From contig NZ_MTFE01000010.1 in assembly GCF_001953305.1 (NCBI RefSeq), positions 356,337 to 392,628 of the forward strand: a DNA stretch of 36,292 bases, given 5' to 3'. The translations under genes were made by a program, and so were the position numbers. The notes beneath the pieces were generated by a model. That model worked only from the letters and a program-made list of their open reading frames with translations, ran no database searches and was not told the origin of the DNA. This document shows positions 8,765 through 16,408 of the stretch, piece by piece (position 1 is the first letter of the stretch; every line of letters starts with the position of its first letter). Origin of the DNA: Cnuella takakiae. GTDB lineage: Bacteria > Bacteroidota > Bacteroidia > Chitinophagales > Chitinophagaceae.

Positions 8765-9012
8765 CTGCGTTGGTTTGGGTGGAAAGGTTCAGGGAAGTTA
8801 ACCGGGCTTTATGGCAAGCAGGATTGAATTGGATAAACGGCACAAGTACGAAGCTTGCCGTATCACCAAACTTTATAAATGGCAGCAGCAGGCCAACGGG
8901 TACAGAATCTAACAAAGCATTAATTAAAGAACAGGGCGCACAAACGGCAAACAACCGCAATTTTGCAGCACGGCAAAACGGCGTGGGGCTATACCCTGGC
9001 TGGCATCCAACT

Positions 9013-9993
9013 ATGAAGCATTCACTACCACAAACAAGTAAGCAAAAGGACAAAAAGCCAAAGCTATCGCCGCTGGAAAAAGCCCAGAACCGGTTTAATA
9101 AACTGGTGCAGGAAATTAGCGAGCAGGAAGACCGGAACAAGACAGAAGCTGCACAGGCCGACCGCTACCACCAACTTTACCAGGAAAAAATACTGCCCCT
9201 GCTGCGGCAATATGCACAGGAAAAGATGCTGCTGGTGCGCCAGCTGGATGATATATTTTACAACAACAGGTTCAGCAAGTCGCAAACAAGACAGTACCTC
9301 GAGTGGATCATCCAAACCCTGATGGAGATCAGTGCATTTAATGAAGCCGCAGAAACCCTGCTCCAGCAAAAACAGCAGGAGTTGTACGATAGCCTGCCAA
9401 GACGCTCGAAAGACAAGTTGAACCAGGTGCACGAGGAGCTTGAAAACACTGATCCATCGTCGTGGATGGAGGAAGACTGGGCAGATGATTACCGGGAGGA
9501 AAGCGCTTTTGATGTCAACGCTACCTACCAACAGGCGCCCACACCCGAAGTAGATGATATAGGTCCGTTGTATAAAGAACTGGCGAAAAAAATACACCCC
9601 GACCTGGAGCAGGACGAGGCCAAAAAAGAATGGAAACACCAGTTGATGCAACAGCTTACCGAAGCACGCAAAAACAAAGACCTGTACACGCTTTTACGCA
9701 TCAAGGCACAACTGGAGGAAAGCGCCGCTGAAACCAACTGGCCCCTGCAGCAACTACAACGGTTCAATAAGCTGTTGCAGCAAAAACTCGATGCGCTGAA
9801 GCGTTCGCAACTGCACACCCTTGCAGGAAGAATGATGCGCCAGGGACTGGACGGATTTGCTGGTGGCGATGCGGAAAAAGACATCCACCGCGAGATGCGC
9901 GAACTCAAGAAAACCATACGCACCATCAGGGAAGAACGCACCCAGTTTCAAACAAAAGAACACCTGGAATACCTGCTGAACCTGGTAGGATAA
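9013..9993 (+). CDS. J-domain-like protein with internal HPD motif
   Basis: A 326-aa cytosolic protein. I place the start at ATG 9013 (MKHSLPQTSKQKDKK), because the 81 residues before it have no family-like character. Residues 20-150 are long charged helices, probably coiled coil. The key feature is YKELAKKIHPDLEQDEAKK near 187-205, with the HPD tripeptide at 195-197, which in J-proteins stimulates Hsp70 ATPase. Flanking helices (LYTLLRIKAQLEE) fit a degenerate J domain. A second coiled region follows (245-326). Unlike classic DnaJ the motif is in the middle, with no Gly/Phe or zinc region. No dnaK lies nearby. A co-chaperone role is inferred from the motif. Confidence 0.75.
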   Translation: MKHSLPQTSKQKDKKPKLSPLEKAQNRFNKLVQEISEQEDRNKTEAAQADRYHQLYQEKILPLLRQYAQEKMLLVRQLDDIFYNNRFSKSQTRQYLEWIIQTLMEISAFNEAAETLLQQKQQELYDSLPRRSKDKLNQVHEELENTDPSSWMEEDWADDYREESAFDVNATYQQAPTPEVDDIGPLYKELAKKIHPDLEQDEAKKEWKHQLMQQLTEARKNKDLYTLLRIKAQLEESAAETNWPLQQLQRFNKLLQQKLDALKRSQLHTLAGRMMRQGLDGFAGGDAEKDIHREMRELKKTIRTIREERTQFQTKEHLEYLLNLVG

Positions 9994-10264
9994 AACTGCT
10001 TGTAAATACCAGGCAAAGCGGGCTGGAAAATGGTTGAACAGGCCCATTATTAGCAGCCAACAAAAAGGTCCGGAACACTAATGGCAAGCTGCAAACCCTA
10101 TAAATTGTAGAAAGGTTTCCCACATAATTTGCACCCGGCCAAGGCAAAACCTGGTAGTGGCTGGCTAACGGCATGGCATGTGTGGTAAAGCAGCGAAAGC
10201 AAAGGTCTTCGTTTTAGTACAAGCTGACTTTTTCTTTCAAAAAGACGAATGCATAAAAACAAAA
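9994..10264. other. Intergenic region, nothing recognised
   Basis: With the terminator that follows it, this makes a gap of 318 bases between convergent genes. It contains no open frame of interest. A TAATTTGCACC string near 10123 resembles a relaxed Bacteroidota -7 box, but no plus-strand gene follows it. Confidence 0.35.
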
Positions 10265-10284
10265 ACCCCGGATCACTCCGGGGT
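10250..10284 (-). terminator. Strong intrinsic terminator of the DUF1328 gene
   Basis: A perfect 8-bp stem ACCCCGGA/TCCGGGGT with a 4-nt loop (10265-10284) is followed on the minus strand by TTTTTGTTTTT. It lies 28 bases past the stop of the DUF1328 gene. Confidence 0.85.
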
Positions 10285-10311
10285 CAAGGTTTAACTATAT
10301 AACCGTCAGGT

Positions 10312-10488
10312 TTACAAAGGATCGCGTACACCACGGCCTCGACCAGCAATCAAGCTGATTACAAACAGCACGAGGAAGATGTAGAAAAGAATCTTAGCAA
10401 TACCAGCTGCACCTGCAGCAATGCCGCCAAAGCCAAAAATGGCTGCTATGATGGCGACTACCAGAAAAATGATTGTCCAGCGTAACAT
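10312..10488 (-). CDS. DUF1328 small membrane protein (YtjA-like)
   Basis: A 58-aa protein from ATG 10488 ([19 protein letters not shown]). It is almost wholly two hydrophobic segments (about 4-22 and 30-48) joined by a Gly/Ala-rich turn, ending in a basic tail RGRGVRDP. Size, order and the opening MLRW are typical of DUF1328. Members are inner-membrane peptides often linked with envelope or general stress; the molecular role is unknown. It has its own strong terminator and stands alone. The in-frame extension to 10575 lacks family similarity. Confidence 0.9.
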   Translation of the reverse strand: MLRWTIIFLVVAIIAAIFGFGGIAAGAAGIAKILFYIFLVLFVISLIAGRGRGVRDPL

Positions 10489-10687
10489 AGTCGTAGGTTT
10501 TGAGTGAATAATTTTGATAAAGTAGAGGCATAAAGTATGCCAGCCGGCAATTGTGTGGAATTTGCCAATACCCAATCCTTATTACCATTAAACTTTTTGA
10601 AAAGGAAGTAAACCCCAAAACGCCGACTTTTATATGCCTGTAGGTTACTGCCTTGTTGCCTGCAACATTTATCACCATCCTGAAACA

Positions 10688-10789
10688 ATGCTGATGCAAA
10701 CCAAAGATGCCCGCCGAATCGCTTTATTTGGTGCTGCTGTTTTCCTGACCCTGGCAACTGCCATTGGCACATTTATCCGCAAACTGTAA
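10688..10789 (+). CDS. Putative 33-aa single-pass membrane peptide
   Basis: From ATG 10688 to TAA 10789 the frame reads MLMQTKDARRIALFGAA and continues with one hydrophobic helix (about 11-28), ending FIRKL. The basic residues DARR before the helix and RK after it make a believable membrane peptide. It is divergent from the DUF1328 gene, another tiny membrane protein. The evidence is composition only, and I see no clear promoter. Confidence 0.35.
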   Translation: MLMQTKDARRIALFGAAVFLTLATAIGTFIRKL

Positions 10790-10902
10790 AAGCCCTGCAG
10801 CCCCTCATTTGCCTTTAACAGAACCTTACCGATGGCCTTTTAATCCTGCAGGCCCGCCGGCTTTCAGAGGTACAGAACGCACAAACAACCGTTCTGCTTA
10901 CC

Positions 10903-11568
10903 ATGAAACAACCAATTTTACTTGCAGCCCTTAGCCTTATGTCTTTAGGCGCTTTTGCACAATCCAGTGCTTCATTTGGTATCAAGGCCGGTGTGGTCAA
11001 TGCCACCATCAGCGGCGATGCTGCCAACAGCCTTTCCAGTGCCATCGACTTTACCAATGGCGCCATCAAACAAAGTGGCCGTACGGGCTTTTACAGTGGC
11101 GTTTATGCCTCGCTGCCCCTGAGCAATACCGTTTCTATTGAACCCGGTATTTACTATGCCCAAAAAGGCTACGAGCTGAAAGGCGAACTGGGCATCAAAG
11201 GCGCCGACTTTATTGGTGCCAATGCCAAGGCAAGGCTCACTACACACTATATTGACATCCCTGTATTGGTAAAAGCAAACTTCGGCGGACTGGAGGTTTT
11301 TGCAGGACCACAGGTATCTTACCTTGCCAATGCTGACCTGCGCACCACTGCGGGCCTGCTGGGCTTCAACCTGCTCAACAGAAATACCAATGTTAGTGAG
11401 CAATTCAACAAGCTGGATGCAGGTCTTACTGGTGGCATAGGCTATCGTTTTGGCAAGGGTGTCAGCATCAATGCCAGCTACGATCATGGCCTGTCGCGGA
11501 TAGATGCCAACAAGAGCATGAACGCTTATAACAGGGCAGTGAAAGTGGGGATTGGGTATTCGTTTTAA
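10903..11568 (+). CDS. Outer-membrane beta-barrel (porin-family) protein
   Basis: A 221-aa protein with signal peptide MKQPILLAALSLMSLGAFAQ. The mature part alternates in the manner of an eight-stranded barrel: FGIKAGVVNATISG opens it, FYSGVYASLPLSNTVSIEPG and IDIPVLVKANF follow, and KVGIGYSF ends it with a C-terminal Phe. This layout is typical of the 'outer membrane protein beta-barrel' family common in Bacteroidota. It is probably an outer-membrane structural or small-solute protein; the specific role is unknown. It is a single gene with a strong shared terminator downstream. Confidence 0.88.
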   Translation: MKQPILLAALSLMSLGAFAQSSASFGIKAGVVNATISGDAANSLSSAIDFTNGAIKQSGRTGFYSGVYASLPLSNTVSIEPGIYYAQKGYELKGELGIKGADFIGANAKARLTTHYIDIPVLVKANFGGLEVFAGPQVSYLANADLRTTAGLLGFNLLNRNTNVSEQFNKLDAGLTGGIGYRFGKGVSINASYDHGLSRIDANKSMNAYNRAVKVGIGYSF

Positions 11569-11578
11569 AGGCATTGTA

Positions 11579-11610
11579 GACCATGGACCATGGTCCATCG
11601 TCCATCGTCT
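11579..11610. repeat. Word repeat of GGTCCAT/CGTCCAT units
   Basis: Just after the barrel gene, the words CCATGGA, CCATGGTCCAT, CGTCCAT and CGTC run on with a period of about seven bases. The left part is palindromic. Confidence 0.6.
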
Positions 11611-11647
11611 ATAACACACCACCTATCTAAAGCCCACTTCTAAAACC

Positions 11648-11690
11648 AAAAAGGCTGCAGCAAACCCTAACGGTTTACTGCAGCCTTTTT
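11648..11690. terminator. Bidirectional terminator between convergent genes
   Basis: An 18-bp stem with one mismatch (AAAAAGGCTGCAG...CTGCAGCCTTTTT, inner AAACC/GGTTT) and a 5-nt loop. The A-run and T-run at its two ends let it work in both directions, for the barrel gene (plus) and DinB gene (minus). Confidence 0.85.
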
Positions 11691-11711
11691 ATGTTGCTGG
11701 CTTTATATCAT

Positions 11712-12188
11712 TTACCCTGCAACCAAAGCAGGTTTTACAATACGCTTTAGTGCCATGATATAACCGGCATGCATGCCTTCGTGGTACAACAGGAAGTTCA
11801 GTGCATCTTCTATTGATTTCAGCTCCACGCCATAGCGGGTGGTCCATGCTGTATATTGTTGCCAGATGCTTGCTGCATAGTCTTGCTCCAGTTGATCGAT
11901 GGTGCTGAGCAAGGCTTGCTTTATTACGGCAATGGCAGGTTCATCTATCAAACCTTCGGGCTTGGTACCCGAACGGAATGGTGTCAGCAAAGAAGCATCA
12001 ACCTTTGGCTCCATTCCGGCACGCAGGTAACAGATGCCCTGCTGTGCCCAAACCAGGTGGCCCAGGTTCCAGATAATATTGTTATTGAAACCCTCGGGTA
12101 CTTCATTCAGCTCTGCTACCGTCAGGTCTTTAACCAGGTCCAGCAAAAAGATTCTGGTTCTTTTTACGTTTTCGATTTGCGATTGCAT
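11712..12188 (-). CDS. DinB-family protein
   Basis: A 158-aa four-helix-bundle protein. The helices are at about 2-24, 35-55, 84-115 and 122-150. The metal site expected in DinB/YfiT proteins is visible as H44 (NLGHLVWAQ) and the pair H136 and H140 in YHEGMHAGYI. Such proteins bind a divalent metal; many act as thiol-dependent transferases (bacillithiol or related), but the exact reaction varies and is not given by sequence. It is cytosolic, with no signal peptide. It ends against the shared terminator and lies 48 bases downstream of the sugar dehydrogenase start; the two genes may not be linked in function. Confidence 0.85.
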   Translation of the reverse strand: MQSQIENVKRTRIFLLDLVKDLTVAELNEVPEGFNNNIIWNLGHLVWAQQGICYLRAGMEPKVDASLLTPFRSGTKPEGLIDEPAIAVIKQALLSTIDQLEQDYAASIWQQYTAWTTRYGVELKSIEDALNFLLYHEGMHAGYIMALKRIVKPALVAG

Positions 12189-12236
12189 GGCATCAGGTTT
12201 TGCGGGTTTGGGTTAATATAAGCTAGCCAGAAAGGA

Positions 12237-13367
12237 TCAGGGCACCAGTTTGATCAGCTGCCCGGGGCCTTCGGTAAGTACATAAATAAACCCATCGGGG
12301 CTTTGTGCCACATGACGTACGCGGCCAATGTCCTGCAACAGTTTTTCTTCACCCACATATTTGGTTCCATCCAGCTGCACACGGGCCACATGGCGGAAAG
12401 CCAGTGCACCTACCAGCAGGTTGCCTTTCCAGCCGGCATATTTATCGGTGGTTACCTGCATCATGCCGCAGGGCCCGATAGAGGGCACCCAATACCGCAC
12501 GGCATTGGTGATGCCGGGCAGTTCCTTGTTGGGTGTGAGCACGGTGCCGTCGTAGTTGATGCCATGAGAAGTTTTGGGCCAGCCATAATTTTTACCCGGC
12601 TCAATCAGGTTCAGCTCATCGCCGCCTTTGGGACCATGTTCCACCGCCCAGATGCGGTCGGCGGCAGCGTCGTATACCATACCCTGCGGGTTGCGATGTC
12701 CCAGGGTCCAGATGCTTTTAGAAGCACCGGCTTCCTTTACAAATGGGTTGTCGGTAGGAATGCGGCCATCATCAAAAATGCGGTGGATCTTGCCGTGGTC
12801 GTTGGTCAGCTCCTGCACCTTGGGCTGGGTGCCACGTTCACCAACGCTTACAAAGAGGTAGCCGTTCTTATCAAATACAATGCGGCTGCCAAAATGGAAG
12901 TCGGCAGGGATGGCAGGTTTTGCAATAAAGATGTCCTGCTTGTCGGTAAGCTGGTTGCCCTTCAGCTTAAAACGGGTAACGGCAGTAGATGCACCTCCGG
13001 TTTGCGGCTTGCTGTAGGTGATATAGATCCAGCCGTTCTGCTTGTAATTGGGATGCAGTTGGATATCGAGCAGGCCACCCTGTCCTTCGGCAAATACCGA
13101 AGGCACGCCCTGCAGCTTTTGCCCCGTGTATTTATCGTTTTTAAACACCAGTATCTCTCCCGAACGCTCGGTTACCAGCATGCGGCCATCGGGCAGGAAG
13201 GCCATGCCCCAGGGGTTGCTGAGCTCTTCGTACAGTTTAACGGTTTTGAATCCGGTAGTGTCGGCCTGGGTAGTGGAACGAGGCTCCAGGGTCGTTTGAT
13301 TATCGGAGGCATCGCAGGCAATGGCCGCGGCACCCATGGAAACAAGTAAGGCAATCTGATAGAACAT
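12237..13367 (-). CDS. PQQ-dependent aldose sugar dehydrogenase-like lipoprotein
   Basis: A 376-aa protein of the glucose/sorbosone dehydrogenase family. The start MFYQIALLVSMGAAAIAC gives a lipoprotein signal with Cys18 as the lipidated residue, so it should be anchored in an envelope membrane. The rest is a six-bladed propeller. Family motifs include NPWGMAFLPDGRMLVTER (about 51-68), DFHFGSRIVFD (H158), GHRNPQGMVYD (H224/R225) and EHGPKGGDELN (243-253). It should oxidise aldoses with PQQ, passing electrons to the respiratory chain; PQQ synthesis genes are not in view, so the cofactor may come from elsewhere. Confidence 0.92.
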   Translation of the reverse strand: MFYQIALLVSMGAAAIACDASDNQTTLEPRSTTQADTTGFKTVKLYEELSNPWGMAFLPDGRMLVTERSGEILVFKNDKYTGQKLQGVPSVFAEGQGGLLDIQLHPNYKQNGWIYITYSKPQTGGASTAVTRFKLKGNQLTDKQDIFIAKPAIPADFHFGSRIVFDKNGYLFVSVGERGTQPKVQELTNDHGKIHRIFDDGRIPTDNPFVKEAGASKSIWTLGHRNPQGMVYDAAADRIWAVEHGPKGGDELNLIEPGKNYGWPKTSHGINYDGTVLTPNKELPGITNAVRYWVPSIGPCGMMQVTTDKYAGWKGNLLVGALAFRHVARVQLDGTKYVGEEKLLQDIGRVRHVAQSPDGFIYVLTEGPGQLIKLVP

Positions 13368-13488
13368 ATTGTTGCTTTAGCTTAATGATTTAAGGGGTTG
13401 TGAATGTAGCAAAAAACAATTTGCGGCAGCCCACTTTGAACTTTGACTGGTTTATCAAAGACAGGCAGCAAGTATGCCGCAAAGGAAC

Positions 13489-14673
13489 CTACACGATCAC
13501 TTTGTGCGGCGTGTGCCGCCAGGTAAGCGCATAAATGGCAAAGGCGCCGGCAAGGAAGAGCAGGCCAGTGATGCATACACCTGTCCAGCCGCTTTTTTCC
13601 CATACCCACAAGCCAATGGCCGAACCCAGCGCGGTGCCGATAAAGCTCACCGTCATGTACACCGTATTGAGGCGGTTGCGGGCTTCGGGCAGCAGGGCAT
13701 ATACCCTTGTTTGGTTGCTTACATGCACCGACTGCTGGCCCAGGTCGAGCAGGATGATACCGATGACCATACCCACCACGGAGGCACCAAAGAAGTAAAA
13801 CAGGATATAGGAAATTACCACCGTGGAAAGGCCATAGCCAATCGCAACACGTGGATTGCCTTTGTCGGCCTTGCCGCCAATGACCGGCGCAATAAGCGCA
13901 CCCAGTACGGCGGCCAGTCCAAACAACCCTATTGTACCTGCCGAATAGCCAAAGGGCGGCTGCGAAAGGTGCAGCACCATGGTGGTCCAGAACAGGCCAA
14001 AGGAAGAAAAGGTGAGCGCATTTATAGCCGCTGCTTCGCGCAAAACAGGTTGTTCCTTCACCAGGGTTACCAACGAGCGCATCAAAGTGCCGTAATGGCC
14101 CTTAAAATGCGAAGGCGTGCGGGGAAAAAGGCGGGCCATCAATACCATTAGTACCGCTGAAATGGCTGCGGCTATCCAAAACATGCTGCGCCAGCCCAGC
14201 CAGTTGCCCACCAGGCCGCTGATGGTGCGGGAAAGCAGGATACCGATGAGCAGGCCACTCATTACAATACCGATCACCTTGCCCCTGTTGTGGGCAGGCG
14301 CCCAATGTGCTGCCAGCGGCAGGATCAATTGCGGTACGATGGAGGTAGCGCCAATGAGCAGGCTGGCGGCACACAGCATGGGCAGCGATACCGACATGGC
14401 TGCCATCACCAGGAAGCAAACTGCCAGCGCCGTGGTGACCACGATATGTTTGCGCTTTTCGAGCATATCGCCTAGCGGTACAAAAAATAAAAGACCGAGC
14501 GCATAACCCAGCTGGGTGAAAAAGGTGATGATACCGGCCTTGCTTTCGGCTACGCCAAACTCCCGGCTGATGAGCACTACCAGGGGTTGGCAATAGTAAA
14601 TATTGGCAACGATAAGACCCGTGCAAAAGGCCATGAAGAGCACCTGTGCAGGCTTAAGGGTGAGTTGTTCCAT
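13489..14673 (-). CDS. MFS transporter
   Basis: A 394-aa inner-membrane carrier with about 12 hydrophobic helices. It starts MEQLTLKPAQVLFMAFC. The loop between helices 2 and 3 carries GDMLEKRKH, the MFS motif A in modified form, and NIYYCQPLVVLISREFG marks a drug/proton or sugar-efflux subgroup. No substrate motif can be named. Its start lies beside a word repeat and three paired-hairpin elements (14702-15100), so its promoter must be embedded in or near repeats. Confidence 0.9.
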   Translation of the reverse strand: MEQLTLKPAQVLFMAFCTGLIVANIYYCQPLVVLISREFGVAESKAGIITFFTQLGYALGLLFFVPLGDMLEKRKHIVVTTALAVCFLVMAAMSVSLPMLCAASLLIGATSIVPQLILPLAAHWAPAHNRGKVIGIVMSGLLIGILLSRTISGLVGNWLGWRSMFWIAAAISAVLMVLMARLFPRTPSHFKGHYGTLMRSLVTLVKEQPVLREAAAINALTFSSFGLFWTTMVLHLSQPPFGYSAGTIGLFGLAAVLGALIAPVIGGKADKGNPRVAIGYGLSTVVISYILFYFFGASVVGMVIGIILLDLGQQSVHVSNQTRVYALLPEARNRLNTVYMTVSFIGTALGSAIGLWVWEKSGWTGVCITGLLFLAGAFAIYALTWRHTPHKVIV

Positions 14674-14701
14674 ATAGGAGCGCTAAGGTAAAGCAGGGAG
14701 G

Positions 14702-14757
14702 GGGATTGGTGATTAGGTATTGGGAATTGGGTATTGGGTATTGGGAATGAGAGATTA
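14702..14757. repeat. Word repeat built on TATTGGGAATTGGG
   Basis: Directly upstream of the MFS gene, words such as GATTGGTGATTAGG, TATTGGGAATTGGG and TATTGGGTATTGGG follow each other with a period of about seven bases and slow drift. No open frame of interest runs through it. Confidence 0.7.
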
Positions 14758-14814
14758 GAATATGGGGGATTATCCTTTCGCGACGCATAAAATGAAATGT
14801 TGGGTTCATGGTTT

Positions 14815-14901
14815 CTGTCATGCTGACGCATGCCAGCATCTCCTTACACTTGTAGGGACTCCGTATACAAAAGGGATGCTGAAACGAGTTCAGCATGACA
14901 G
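14815..14901. repeat. Paired-hairpin element, copy 1 (87 bp)
   Basis: The left hairpin (CTGTCATGCTGAC...CCAGCATCTCC), a unique middle of about 30 bases and the right hairpin (GGGATGCTGAAACGAG...CAGCATGACAG) make one unit. The outer ends CTGTCATGC and GCATGACAG are also inverted to each other. Confidence 0.85.
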
Positions 14902-14913
14902 TTTACTTAGGTG

Positions 14914-15001
14914 CTGTCATCCCGAAGTATGTTGGGATCTTCTGCCCTCATCAAAGTACCTACGTAATGCGGGGGATGCCGAAACAAGTTCGGCATGACA
15001 G
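14914..15001. repeat. Paired-hairpin element, copy 2 (88 bp)
   Basis: The same plan as copy 1, beginning 12 bases after it. The left hairpin uses CATCCCGA...TTGGGATC and the right one GATGCCGAAACAAG...TTCGGCATGACAG. The stem changes are compensated within each hairpin. Confidence 0.85.
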
Positions 15002-15013
15002 AACCTAAAGGCA

Positions 15014-15100
15014 CTGTCATGCTGACGAAAGTCAGCATCTCCAGCAGTTATTAGATATCCTGCTTCAAAAGGGATACTGAACGCATCAAGTCCAGTACAG
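15014..15100. repeat. Paired-hairpin element, copy 3, decayed right arm
   Basis: The left hairpin is intact (CTGTCATGCTGACGAAAGTC and after). The right arm has drifted (GGGATACTGAACGCATC...CCAGTACAG). Its last 15 bases form the 3' end and stop codon of the SplB-like gene. Confidence 0.75.
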
Positions 15101-16165
15101 GATCTGCGCATGCGGCAAACGGCTTTTAATACCCTCGTGGAAGAAGCTTTTCAACTGCTGCATAATCCCTTTCTCAAACACATACTTGGTACCGCCAAAC
15201 TTGTTGAACTTCTTTGTTCTGTTTGCCTCACTCATATCCAGCGAGGTGTTGGGATACCACTGCTGCAAGAGGTCGCGGCTGCCTTCGGTAAAGCGGTGCG
15301 TGATGAGCTCAAAGGTAATATCGGGCGCAAAGGCCAGCGCATCTGCCAGCTGGTCGAGCAGGGCGGTGTAATGCAGCTCCCAATCAGGAATGGGCATGAT
15401 GGGTGCCAGCACTACACCAATGGGGTAAGCACCACCACCTTCGCTGCGGGGCAGGGCCAATTTGCGGAGTGCTGCAATACGGGCTTCTACCTTGGGGACA
15501 CCGCCTTCCAGCCTGCGGGCAACCTCGGGTGCATTGATGGAAATTCGGCTGCGCGTATGCCCGTTGTGCGGCACCTGCAACAGTTGGTCAACAGCAGTGA
15601 ACTTGGTTACGAAACGCAGCTGTGCATCGGGCAGGGTGCCAAAGAATTCAATGGTCTTTTGCAGGCCACCGGTAAGGTGCTCGATGCTGAGTGGATCGGT
15701 ATAGCAAGAGGCTTCAAATGTGGTAAGCTTACCGGGCTGAATGTAGTTGGGCAGGTTCTCCAGTATCTCGGGCAGGTTGGCATAGGCACGAATCACAGGA
15801 GGACCTGAAAGCGAGCCCGCCAGGTAGCAGTAATGACAGTGTGCAGGACAACCCTGCGCCAGGTGAAACTGCCAGTCGGCAGAGGGTGGGATGGGTTGCA
15901 GTTTTAATTGCGAAGGGGGTGCCTTTATAATGGCCAGGGTTGTTTTTGCTAAACGATAAGTTTCGCGTTCATCAGCACCGCGCAGGCCGGTGATACGATT
16001 GCTGGTCATTATTTCAACAGGAATGTTCAGGCGTTCTGCCCGCTCGAGTATCTCACGGCCATAGCCTTCTTCCAGTGCATCGGGGGTAAACAATACCCTG
16101 CGGGGCATCCAGGGCTTTTGTTGTTTTTCGCTCCGTTCGAGGCCAATCAGGGGTTGGGTTTCCAT
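15086..16165 (-). CDS. splB: Radical SAM spore photoproduct lyase-like protein
   Basis: A 359-aa protein closely resembling Bacillus SplB along its length. The start is ATG 16165 (METQPLIGLERS); ten more residues in frame to 16195 lack family support. The radical SAM cluster is C106, C110 and C113 in CPAHCHYCYL, the C-x3-C-x2-C spacing of SplB. C154 in FEASCYTD matches the Cys known to supply a hydrogen atom in SplB catalysis. Further matches are LRFVTKF, HNGHTRSRISINA and ITFELITHRFT. SplB repairs the spore photoproduct (a 5-thyminyl-5,6-dihydrothymine dimer) in spore DNA. Bacteroidota are not known to form spores, so the natural lesion here is uncertain. The last codons and the stop lie inside a decayed repeat. 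Confidence 0.88.
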   Translation of the reverse strand: METQPLIGLERSEKQQKPWMPRRVLFTPDALEEGYGREILERAERLNIPVEIMTSNRITGLRGADERETYRLAKTTLAIIKAPPSQLKLQPIPPSADWQFHLAQGCPAHCHYCYLAGSLSGPPVIRAYANLPEILENLPNYIQPGKLTTFEASCYTDPLSIEHLTGGLQKTIEFFGTLPDAQLRFVTKFTAVDQLLQVPHNGHTRSRISINAPEVARRLEGGVPKVEARIAALRKLALPRSEGGGAYPIGVVLAPIMPIPDWELHYTALLDQLADALAFAPDITFELITHRFTEGSRDLLQQWYPNTSLDMSEANRTKKFNKFGGTKYVFEKGIMQQLKSFFHEGIKSRLPHAQILYWT

Positions 16166-16330
16166 GTGTCTTACAGGGCAAGCATCAGGCCCCAAATTGT
16201 TACGGAAGGCCTAATAAAACAGGCTCATTTTGGTCTTTATTTTAAGCGAGCTATATCAATGATAAACAAGCTTTTATGAGTCGTTTATATGTGTTTGGAT
16301 ATGACTAAAATAAACGGCAAAATCAAACTT

Positions 16331-16357
16331 AAACGGGCACTGTGGTAAAGCCCGTTT
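16331..16357 (-). terminator. Terminator after the DUF5916 gene
   Basis: An 8-bp stem AAACGGGC/GCCCGTTT with an 11-nt loop lies about 50 bases past the stop of the DUF5916 gene. On that strand it is followed by the T-rich AAGTTTGATTTTG. Confidence 0.6.
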
Positions 16358-16408
16358 TGTAAAACATAAACATCCTTATTTGTACAAACTGGCAACCTGC
16401 AAGTGCCA

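Noticed and set aside
12303-13349. 348-aa open frame opposite the sugar dehydrogenase
   Set aside because: Antisense shadow of a clear propeller lipoprotein; no domain or start context.
14815-15100. CRISPR array
   Set aside because: The repeats are long palindromic pairs with only three units here, and the parts between copies are 12 bases; no cas genes.
14654-15111. Short frames through the paired hairpins (with peptides like HAELVSAS and MLNSFQHPF)
   Set aside because: They are translations of the palindromic repeats and recur with the repeat, not as genes.
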